This document shows, piece after piece, positions 1 through 6,700 of a stretch of DNA of 6,919 nt. The stretch covers positions 1 to 6,919 of the forward strand of contig SLEY01000667.1 in assembly GCA_007124535.1 (NCBI GenBank), given 5' to 3'. The position numbers were made by a program, and so were the translations under genes. This stretch comes from Planctomycetaceae bacterium (GTDB lineage Bacteria > Planctomycetota > Planctomycetia > Pirellulales > Pirellulaceae). Under the pieces are notes generated by a model, which was not told where the DNA came from, ran no database searches, and saw nothing but the letters and a program-made list of their open reading frames with translations. Numbering within the stretch: position 1 is the first letter of the stretch; each line of letters begins with the position of its first letter.

Positions 1-177
1 CCGGAGAACATCGTGGACAAGATGGTCGAGGGACGGCTGCGGAATTACTATGCCGAGCGTGTCTTGCTGGAGCAGCCTTACGTCAAGGGCGAGGGCAAGC
101 AGACGGTCGGCCAATTTGCGGCGGAGCACGGGATGAAGCTCCAGCGTTTTGTCCATTGGGAACTTGGCAAGAAATAA
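1..177 (+). CDS. tsf: Elongation factor Ts, C-terminal 58 residues (5' end outside window)
   Basis: The reading frame is open from base 1 to a TAA at 175-177, giving the last 58 residues of EF-Ts, the guanine-nucleotide exchange factor that regenerates EF-Tu-GTP during translation elongation in the cytoplasm. The segment 'PENIVDKMVEGRL' followed by 'LLEQPYVK' and 'TVGQFAAEHGMKLQRFVHWELG' (in two parts, residues about 1-13, 26-33 and 40-56) is the conserved end of the dimerisation/C-terminal module of the family, where the usual pattern is a KPENI...MVEGRL helix, LLEQPFVK, and a final RF.R.ELG strand. The N-terminal EF-Tu-contacting TDFV region lies outside the window. pyrH starts 27 bases downstream on the same strand. 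This tsf-pyrH-frr order is widely conserved, with rpsB usually upstream. Identity is secure although only the tail is visible. Confidence 0.94.
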   Translation, partial: PENIVDKMVEGRLRNYYAERVLLEQPYVKGEGKQTVGQFAAEHGMKLQRFVHWELGKK

Positions 178-204
178 CCGCGTGCCTTACAGGAAGTCCA
201 GGTC

Positions 205-948
205 ATGACCGAATCGACCGCCCCGCAACCGCCCTTTTATCGCCGTGCCGTATTGAAACTATCTGGTGAGAGCTTCACCCGTGCCGGAGAGCGGGGGCTC
301 AGCATGTCCGAGGTGGTCGAAATCGCTCGGCAAATCCGGCAGGCGTCCGAATTGGGCAGCCAGCTGGCGATTGTAATCGGTGGCGGCAACATATTGCGCG
401 GGGCGAAATTCAAAGAATCCAGCAACGCCATCCAGGAAGCCACGGCGCATTACATGGGGATGCTGGCCACGGTGATCAATGGTCTGGCGTTGCAGGACGC
501 GTTGGAGTCGCTGGGTTGCGAGACCCGGCTGGTGTCGGCGGTGCGGATGGACGGGGTGTGTGAGCCCTACATTCGCCGCCGGGCTCGCCGCCATTTGGAA
601 AAGGGCCGCATTGTGATCCTGGCGGCCGGCACCGGCGGTCCCTTTGTCACCACCGACACGGCCGCCGCCTTGCGGGCCTTGGAATTGGAGGCCCAGGTGT
701 TGCTGAAAGCCACGCGAGTTGATGGTGTGTTCAGCGAGGACCCCGAAAAGAATCCCCATGCGATCCTGTACCCCGAACTGACTTATGACATGGTTCTCAA
801 GCGGAACCTGCGCGTGATGGACAGCACGGCCGTCGCGCATTGCATGGAGCATCAAATGCCTGTGCTGGTTTTCAATTACCGCAAAGAGGGAAACATCCAA
901 CGGGCCATCCGCGGCGAAAAGGTCGGTACGCGGATCGGGGGCCAATGA
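205..948 (+). CDS. pyrH: Uridylate (UMP) kinase
   Basis: A 247-residue cytoplasmic UMP kinase of the amino-acid-kinase superfamily, which phosphorylates UMP to UDP with ATP in de novo pyrimidine synthesis; bacterial PyrH is hexameric and allosterically controlled. Motifs in order: phosphate-binding LKLSGES (residues 17-23), GGGNILRG (59-66), the helix 'HYMGMLATVINGLALQDAL' (82-100), the UMP-site stretch GTGGPFVTTDTAA (142-154), KATRVDGVFSEDP (168-180) in the nucleotide-binding part, and LRVMDSTA followed by PVLVFN near the C-terminus. Length matches the family (about 235-250), with about ten extra N-terminal residues. The ATG at 205 is preceded by AGGAAG at 191-196 with 8 bases between, supporting this start. 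One oddity is Gly145 where most family members have Asn (GTGNPF; Asn140 in E. coli numbering). It lies between tsf and frr in a probable operon. Confidence 0.97.
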   Translation: MTESTAPQPPFYRRAVLKLSGESFTRAGERGLSMSEVVEIARQIRQASELGSQLAIVIGGGNILRGAKFKESSNAIQEATAHYMGMLATVINGLALQDALESLGCETRLVSAVRMDGVCEPYIRRRARRHLEKGRIVILAAGTGGPFVTTDTAAALRALELEAQVLLKATRVDGVFSEDPEKNPHAILYPELTYDMVLKRNLRVMDSTAVAHCMEHQMPVLVFNYRKEGNIQRAIRGEKVGTRIGGQ

Positions 949-980
949 ACCACGCGTTCCGCCCACATCGTAGTTCTACC

Positions 981-987
981 AGGAAGG
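981..987 (+). promoter_or_regulatory. Ribosome binding site of frr
   Basis: AGGAAGG lies 10 bases before the ATG at 998. It decides between two nearby ATGs: the one at 988 is directly against this site and in another frame, while 998 opens the frame encoding a full-length recycling factor. Confidence 0.65.
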
Positions 988-997
988 ATGGTTTGTC

Positions 998-1561
998 ATG
1001 AACGCCGACGATATCCTGCTCGATGCCGAAGAACGGATGGAGAAAGCCATCTCCGTCTTGAAGCACAGCTTGGCCGGGATCCGCACCGGACGCGCCAATC
1101 CCGGATTGGTGGATTCGTTACGAGTCGAGGTGTACGGTTCGTCTTCGCCCATCAAGCAATTGGCCTCGGTCGGCGCTCCCGAGCCGACCCAGATCGTCAT
1201 CCGGCCCTTCGATCCGGGGACGGCCAAAGCGATTGAGAAAGCGATTGTGGCCAGCGATTTGGGGCTGAATCCACAGAATGACGGCCGATTGATCCGCATC
1301 AACGTACCTCCTTTGTCGTCTGAAGTTCGCCGCAAAATGGTGTCGCGAATTAAGGAGCTGTCCGAGGAAGCCAAAGTGGCGATTCGCAATATTCGCCGGG
1401 ATGCCAACAAAGCGGCCGATCAGGCGGAGAAGGCCAAGGAAATGAGTGAGGACGCGCGCGACAGCACCAAGAAGGAGATCCAAGATCTCACCAAGAAGTA
1501 TGAGGAAATGACGTCACAGATGGCAAAAACGCGCGAAACCGAAGTATTAGAGGATGCCTGA
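998..1561 (+). CDS. frr: Ribosome recycling factor
   Basis: A 187-residue ribosome recycling factor, which with EF-G splits the post-termination 70S complex and frees mRNA and tRNA. Length is standard (about 185). The N-terminal helix of domain I carries SLAGIRTGRANPGLVD (residues 24-39). The small beta-rich domain II follows with YGSSSPIKQLASV (46-58) and IVIRPFD (66-72). The connection back to domain I has the hallmark KAIVASDLGLNP (81-92) and the VPPLSSEVRRK stretch (103-113). The long C-terminal helices contain VAIRNIRRDAN (127-137), whose arginines are conserved ribosome-contacting residues in the family. The C-terminus (about 138-187) is highly charged and helical as expected. It sits 49 bases after pyrH, and a candidate terminator follows in the downstream gap, so frr is probably the last gene of the tsf-pyrH-frr transcript. 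No anomalies seen. Confidence 0.97.
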   Translation: MNADDILLDAEERMEKAISVLKHSLAGIRTGRANPGLVDSLRVEVYGSSSPIKQLASVGAPEPTQIVIRPFDPGTAKAIEKAIVASDLGLNPQNDGRLIRINVPPLSSEVRRKMVSRIKELSEEAKVAIRNIRRDANKAADQAEKAKEMSEDARDSTKKEIQDLTKKYEEMTSQMAKTRETEVLEDA

Positions 1562-1679
1562 GGCCTCGTCACGCCATACAATGCGGGTAGACAAAGGGGC
1601 GTTAGGCGTGGGCGGGAATCGTGCGAGGTGAGGCGCGTTGAGTCCGACAACGACTTTGCCCCCATGAACTGGCAGGTTG

Positions 1680-1709
1680 CGGTTGGCCTGTCCAGAGCAA
1701 CCGTTTTTT
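1680..1709 (+). terminator. Candidate rho-independent terminator after frr
   Basis: CGGTTG (1680-1685) and CAACCG (1698-1703) form a perfect 6-bp inverted repeat with a 12-base loop, followed directly by six T residues (1704-1709). An overlapping alternative stem exists: GGTTGC (1675-1680) also pairs with GCAACC (1697-1702). The T tract in otherwise GC-rich DNA strengthens the call. It lies about 120 bases after the frr stop and 57 bases before the kinase ATG, so it would end the tsf-pyrH-frr transcript. The stem is short and the loop fairly large, so strength is uncertain. Confidence 0.6.
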
Positions 1710-1741
1710 GGGGAAAGGCACCGAGGCACCGGGAACGGTCG

Positions 1742-1748
1742 AAGGAGG
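1742..1748 (+). promoter_or_regulatory. Shine-Dalgarno-like AAGGAGG ahead of the kinase, unusually far from the start
   Basis: AAGGAGG is a strong match to the anti-SD complement, but the nearest in-frame start codons are GTG at 1764 (15 bases away) and ATG at 1767 (18 bases away), longer than the usual 5-10. It supports a start in the 1764-1776 cluster over the far-upstream TTG at 1677, though it may not be the working site. Confidence 0.35.
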
Positions 1749-1766
1749 GGGCCCCACTCTGCAGTG

Positions 1767-3350
1767 ATGACCGACATGGCTTCCGATAATCGCCGTCAGG
1801 CTCCCGCCCCCGATCTTTCCGGCCGCGAGGTTGGGGATTACCGCTTGCTCCGCCGCCTGGGCCGCGGCGGCATGGCCGTCGTCTATTTGGCGGAACAACA
1901 GTCGCTGGGCCGCCGTGTGGCCGTCAAGGTGCTCCGTTCGGCGCTGGCGGAAGACCACACGTTCGTCCGCCGCTTCGTGCATGAAGCCAAGGCAGCCGCC
2001 GCCCTGGTCCATGCCAATATCGTTCAGATTCACGAAGTCGGCTGTATCGACGGGATCCATTTCATCGCCCAGGAATACGTCGAAGGCGTCAACCTGAAGC
2101 AGTTGCTGGAACGCGAGGGCACCTTGGGCGCCGCGGCGGCGGTGAATATCATGCGCCAAGTGGCAGCCGCACTGCACAAGGCGGGCCAGGCCCGAATCAC
2201 CCACCGTGACATCAAGCCGGAAAACATCATGCTGTCCGCCAGCGGGGAAGTCAAAGTTGCCGACTTCGGCTTGGCGCGGGTGGAAACCGGGGGCGAATCC
2301 GTCAACCTGACCCAGATCGGCGTCACCATGGGCACGCCCCTGTATATGAGCCCCGAGCAGGTCCAAGGCAAATCGGTGGACACCCGCAGCGATCTTTACT
2401 CCTTCGGGGTGACCTGTTACCAAATGCTGGCGGGCCGGCCGCCTTATGAGGGTGAAACGGCGCTGAAGATCGCGGTCCAACATCTGCATGAAGAACCGCG
2501 GCGACTGGAAGATCTTCGCGCGGATCTGCCCGAAGGACTTTGCCGGATCGTGCATCAGATGCTGGCCAAACGTCCCCAGGATCGCTACCAGACCGCGGCC
2601 GAATTGCTGCGCGAGTTGCGGATGCTGAATCTCGAGGGCCTGGACCAGGATTGGCCTCTGGACGGAGAAGATTGGAATGTGCCGGAGATCCTGGCCCTGG
2701 CCAACGCGCGTACCGAAGCGACGCAACAACTGGCCGCCGTCATGCGGCAGCAGAGTGACCAGCAAGCAAACTCGCGAGGCAACTTGGTCCGTTGGCTCAC
2801 CGGCGGCTTGGCATTCTTGTTGCTGGGAGCCGCTCTGGCTTGGGCCACTCGCCCTCAACCGCTGTTGCACGTCGACGAGAGCCTGACCCCGCAGGTGGAA
2901 CAGCAGCAAACGGTTCGCGAGCAGTACTTTCACGCGGTCAGTATCGCCAGTGAAGCCGGTTGGCAGAGTATTGCCCAGTTCTTTCCCCCGGAAGAGAGCG
3001 AAGAGAACCGCTATTACGCCCTGCGGGCCGAACAGCGATTGGCGGAACTCTATTTGGAAAAAGGCGATCTGGACCGGGCTCTGGAATCGTACGCCCGGTT
3101 GGCAGACGCCAGCGAGGTCGATCTCCAATTCCGCGCCCAGGGACTGGTCGGTTTGGCCAATGTCCACGTGCTGCGGGGTGAAATGAGCCGGGCGAACCAA
3201 CAGGTCGCCGCTTTGGCTCAGCTGTTGCCCGAATTACCCCGCCAGATGCGGCCGTACCTGATCAGCGAAGTCAACCCGCGGTTGCGCCCCGAACTGCGAC
3301 GGCTGTTCCAAGACTTGCAAATCAACGGCGGCTGGCCTCCCGGCATGTGA
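1767..3350 (+). CDS. Membrane-anchored Hanks-type serine/threonine protein kinase with C-terminal TPR-like region
   Basis: A 527-residue eukaryotic-like Ser/Thr kinase. All catalytic landmarks are present (numbered from the ATG at 1767): glycine loop GRGGMAVVY (32-40), ATP-anchoring Lys54 in VAVKVL, the alpha-C Glu73, catalytic HRDIKPEN (146-153), Mg-binding DFG (166-168), activation-segment end GTPLYMSPEQ (189-198), and DLYSFGV (209-215). The HRD-type arginine suggests control by activation-loop phosphorylation; T182, T187 and T190 are candidate sites. A juxtamembrane region (about 290-340) leads to one hydrophobic segment (about 343-360), then a C-terminal domain with TPR-like helices, AEQRLAELYLEKGDLDRALESY-type around 421-442 and a second pair around 455-488. 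With one membrane span the kinase would be cytoplasmic and the repeats outside the cytoplasm, as a sensor or partner-binding module. I chose 1767 because similarity begins near residue 20 and a terminator lies in the upstream extension; GTG 1764 and ATG 1776 are alternatives. Substrates are unknown. A cupin gene follows four bases later. Confidence 0.94.
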   Translation: MTDMASDNRRQAPAPDLSGREVGDYRLLRRLGRGGMAVVYLAEQQSLGRRVAVKVLRSALAEDHTFVRRFVHEAKAAAALVHANIVQIHEVGCIDGIHFIAQEYVEGVNLKQLLEREGTLGAAAAVNIMRQVAAALHKAGQARITHRDIKPENIMLSASGEVKVADFGLARVETGGESVNLTQIGVTMGTPLYMSPEQVQGKSVDTRSDLYSFGVTCYQMLAGRPPYEGETALKIAVQHLHEEPRRLEDLRADLPEGLCRIVHQMLAKRPQDRYQTAAELLRELRMLNLEGLDQDWPLDGEDWNVPEILALANARTEATQQLAAVMRQQSDQQANSRGNLVRWLTGGLAFLLLGAALAWATRPQPLLHVDESLTPQVEQQQTVREQYFHAVSIASEAGWQSIAQFFPPEESEENRYYALRAEQRLAELYLEKGDLDRALESYARLADASEVDLQFRAQGLVGLANVHVLRGEMSRANQQVAALAQLLPELPRQMRPYLISEVNPRLRPELRRLFQDLQINGGWPPGM

Positions 3351-3354
3351 GCCC

Positions 3355-3720
3355 ATGACTCCCGGAAATCTGTTCCAGAACGTGCCCGATCACTTGGCAA
3401 CCGAGCTTTTCGAGACCCTCCTGGAGACGCCGGGTCTGCGTGTGGAACGGATCATTTCTACCGGGCATACCCCACCTGCCGGCCGGTGGTATGATCAACC
3501 GCAGGACGAATGGATCCTGCTGCTGGACGGCTCCGCGACCCTCCACTTCGATCCCGGCAACTCGGTGGATCTCCAGCCCGGGGATTACCTCCATATCCCA
3601 GCTCACCAACGTCATCGGGTCGCGCGGACCGATCCCTTCCGCCCCACGGTCTGGCTGGCACTCCATTTCCCTGCCACGGAGACGTGTGATCACGATTCCG
3701 CTGCGCATCGGTCCTTATGA
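3355..3720 (+). CDS. Small cupin-domain protein with atypical C-terminal tail
   Basis: A 121-residue single-domain cupin. The helical N-terminus contains LATELFETLLETPGLRVERI (residues 14-33), and the barrel follows: GRWYDQPQDEWILLLDGSA (43-61) corresponds to cupin motif 1, and LQPGDYLHIPAHQRHRV (73-89) to motif 2, then TVWLALHF (98-105). This matches a small bacterial cupin family with a WYDQ...EWVLLL core whose reaction is not known to me. Motif 1 has no HxH pair; Glu52, His84 and His87 remain, so metal binding is uncertain. In the family, as I recall it, the protein ends soon after the WLA.HF strand; here 16 more residues follow (106-121), encoded by DNA that looks like part of another gene in a different frame. 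The ATG lies four bases after the kinase stop with no clear Shine-Dalgarno, which fits co-transcription and translational coupling with the kinase. Cytoplasmic; no signal peptide. Confidence 0.85.
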   Translation: MTPGNLFQNVPDHLATELFETLLETPGLRVERIISTGHTPPAGRWYDQPQDEWILLLDGSATLHFDPGNSVDLQPGDYLHIPAHQRHRVARTDPFRPTVWLALHFPATETCDHDSAAHRSL

Positions 3721-3781
3721 GATGCCGCCCGATATCGCGGAAGAAGACATCATCCTGCAGCACGGGGATGTGGTGTTCGTC
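3683..3781 (+). pseudogene. Possible remnant of an SLBB/polysaccharide-export-type gene
   Basis: Read from 3683 in the frame one base forward of the cupin, 33 codons give VITIPLRIGP, then EMPP, then EEDIILQHGDVVFV. This pattern (IPLR, a Pro/Glu-rich turn, an acidic EDIIL, and GDVVF) resembles the part of planctomycete SLBB-domain polysaccharide export proteins that I remember as IPLR...P.E...EDVIL..GDIVFIE.R. Neither the start nor the rest of such a protein is present: the left side runs into the cupin and the right side into the stop codon of the convergent propeller gene at 3782-3784. The DNA fills almost the whole space between these genes. It could be a relic left by a deletion or rearrangement, or chance similarity in an out-of-frame read; the motif match is from memory. 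Confidence 0.38.
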
Positions 3782-6700
3782 CTATTGCGGGGCATCCAGA
3801 CACAGGACCTGGCCGTCCAGTGTGGTGAGGTACAGTTTGCCGTTTGCGGCGATCAGGCCGTCGAATACGGGGGCGGACTCCAGATCATAAGTCGCCAGTG
3901 GCTCCCCGTCGCTTCCGTCTAGGACCCAGAGTACGGCTCCCTTCCGGCCTTCGAAGGCCTGGAGGGCCTCTTCCGGATTTTGCAAGCTGGGGAAATACTC
4001 CCCGTACCAGGGCCCCAGTTGCTCGCGGGAGAGGATGTCCGGGTCTTCGACGTCGTCCAAGGGCGTGGTGGTCAGATACCGCTCGACCGGCGGCCCGGCC
4101 GCAAACACGCGGCCGTGCTCGTCCACCACCATCGCTCGGACCCAGAAGGGCGGACGCGTGGTCCAGCGCGGCTCATGTTTCCCGTTTTGCATCTCGGTGG
4201 CAAACAGCTCGTAGTGGATGCCTCCCAATCCCACGTGGCCGCCTCCGCCCTGACCGTGTGGCCGGTAGGCGTTGCGACCGAATCCGTACACGTCGGCTCC
4301 ATCCTGGACCAGGATCCGTCCCGAAGGCACTTGTTTTCCCGGCCGAGGCCAGCCGCCGAATCCGCTGCCCGTCTGGGTACCGATGATCCAGTAGGTGCGG
4401 TGCCACCAATCGGCGTCCAGGAATCCGACGGAGCTGTACAGATGGGGCACGTTCGTGGGCTGAGGTTCCCCGCGCAGATCGTAGCGCTGGTGTCGCATGA
4501 ACAACGAGTTCGCGTCGCTGGAGAGGATATCGGGCAGCACGCCGGGCAGCCCGCGGGTGCCTCGGATGGTTTCGTAGGGTTGCAGGCCGGTTTCCGGGTC
4601 CCAATCGGAGAGGCGCCGGTGGAAGACGAGTTCTCCGCTGTCGGTCTGTAAGGCATACAGATGCATCCCGCCGTCGACATAAGAAGATCGGCCGGCCGCG
4701 AAGTACACGATCCCGTCCTGGACCAGGACGCTGCCGTGGACGGGCCAGGCGGACTCCAGTTGATCCTGGTTCATGATCCAGCGGGTTTCCGGGGCGGCTT
4801 GAAACCGCCAGACCAATTCCCCGTCCGTCGCTCGCAGGCAGTAGACCCAACCGTCCGCGGAGCCGAACAGCACGCGTCCGTGATCGACGGTCGGCGGGCT
4901 ATCGACGCGTGCGCCGGCGGTGAAACTCCAAACCGATTCGCCACGGTCCGCATCCAGAGCATGGACCGTATGGGCATCGATCGCGGCGACCAGCACGTGG
5001 CCAGCGGCCATGACGGGACTGGTCAGGGGGGCGGGCAAGGAGAATTGCCAGCGAGTTTCCAGATCGGTGGGCACCGAGCACGGGGCGCGGCCGCTGCGGG
5101 CCGCGTTCTGGCGGTAGGTCGGCCACTCGCCGGCAACCGGTTCGACCGCCGGAACGTCGTCAAAGGCGGGTCCCCGCACCAGCCGATCCGGCGAATCGGC
5201 GGCAACCGCCGGGACCGCTTGCTCACGCCGCGGCGCCATCGCATTGAATCCGTTGATTTTCGCTTCGATGTAACAGGCACACGGGTGGGGCGGAACGTAC
5301 AGCAACCCGTTGCTGGGCATGAATCCGTATTGACATGCGCCGCGGAGCCAGTGGTTGGCTGCGGCGTGGCCCGAATCCAGATCGACCAGTTCGACGCCCG
5401 CTCGGCCGGTGATCAGATACGCGGGGGTACCGAAGCTGCGGTGGCAGCGGCCGTGCCCCATGCCCACGGTGTAGTACTCCTGATCGGCGGGGCGAGTGAA
5501 TTCGACCTCCCCCGTGTGCAGATTCAGGCCTTCGATGATGCCCGGTTGGGAGGCACAGACGATCCGGCTGGTCCAGACCAGACCGCGGGAAACCAACACA
5601 TCGGGCGGCGCGTTGAACGTCTCGGAAACCGGGCTCTCCCAGAGCAATTCGCCGGTGTCCGCCGAGTAGGCATACAATGTGCCTTGCATCTCGCGCAAGG
5701 CTTGTTGCCGATTGCCGTCCGCCTCGCGATACGCCTCTTTGGAGCATTCGTCCCACAGTACCTGCCCCGGTTCTCCCGGCGGATCCTCGACCAGACCGAT
5801 CCGCTGGAGCCAGGCTTCATTGCGGTCGCCGGACAGCACCACCCCGTCCTGCAACACGAGCGTCGGGGCCAGCCACGTGGGGCGCAGGCGGATCAGCGGG
5901 CGCGGGGTCTGCCAATTCAGTTGTCCCGAGGCGGCATCCCGGCAAACGACGTGCTCCGCATTCTGGTACACCAGTTTGCCGTCCGCGACGGCCAAGGTCG
6001 TGGGCATCACATACCCGGCCTGATCGGCGAGGCATTTCCAGAGCAGTTCGCCCGAGTCGGTTTGCACGGCCACCAGCGACTTGCCCACCGCGGATTCCTC
6101 GCCGCGACGTTCCGCCCGTTCGCGACCTTCCTCCGCCGCCGGATCGCCGATCACGGTATACAAGACGCCGTCGCAGACCACGAGTTCTTCCGCGCCTTCC
6201 GTTTCGGGGTAGACGCGGACCATTTCGCCGGTCGCCGCCTCCAGCGCGCGGACCGGTTCGCCGTATCCCAAGGTGACATAGACGCGATCACCGACGGCGA
6301 CCAACCGCCGAGCGAGATGGGGGGGACCGCTACGGAAACCGCGGAAGCGGGATTCCCACCGGGGCAGCGGCACGGACCACAGGCGCACGCCGCTGAAGGC
6401 GTCCCGCGCGATCAGTTGCCATCGCGAGGGAAAGGCGACCGACGCGACCGGGCCTTTATCAACGATCGAGAACACCCGCCCCCCAGCCGACACCATCGCG
6501 CTGAAGCTGGACAGATGTTCGTGGCTGCGCAGCCACATCGGGCCGGTCCGCCATTGCAGATGGTACGGCGGACCGGCCACCGCATCCTGCCCGACGGCAT
6601 TGTTGTTCGCGCTGTGCAGGTAATGCGTCCACTCGTCGATCTCGTCCGGCCAGGGTTGGCGCTGCGTCACCCATTCGCCGTCTCGGCGGATGTAGGCGAC

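Larger units (their letters stand above)
1562..1766. other. Intergenic gap between frr and the kinase gene
   Basis: The 205 bases hold a candidate intrinsic terminator in the second half (1680-1709) and a purine-rich Shine-Dalgarno-like stretch (AAGGAGG, 1742-1748) before the kinase. No convincing gene is seen on either strand. A promoter for the kinase would be expected here, but I could not identify a paired -35/-10 with acceptable spacing. The plus-strand kinase frame stays open upstream to a TTG at 1677, but nothing in that extension resembles kinase sequence. Confidence 0.6.

Noticed and set aside
259..966. A 235-codon minus-strand open frame opposite pyrH
   Set aside because: It lies almost wholly within pyrH, whose plus-strand motifs are unambiguous; no family resemblance was seen in the antisense translation.
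988..1236. Alternative ATG at 988 opening an 82-codon frame over frr
   Set aside because: It touches the Shine-Dalgarno directly and its translation is Arg-rich shadow text, whereas the ATG at 998 gives full-length Frr.
1577..1582. TACAAT as a -10 element for a kinase promoter
   Set aside because: No acceptable -35 sequence lies 16-18 bases upstream, and it would sit before the candidate terminator.
1602..3200. A long minus-strand open frame (over 500 codons) opposite the kinase gene
   Set aside because: It is the antisense shadow of a GC-rich gene with all kinase motifs on the plus strand; its translation has no recognisable domain and is rich in Gln, Gly and His from reversed codons.
3751..3770. 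CATCC...GGATG inverted repeat considered as a terminator between the convergent genes
   Set aside because: The stem is only 5 bp with mismatches beyond it, and there is no T-tract on either side.
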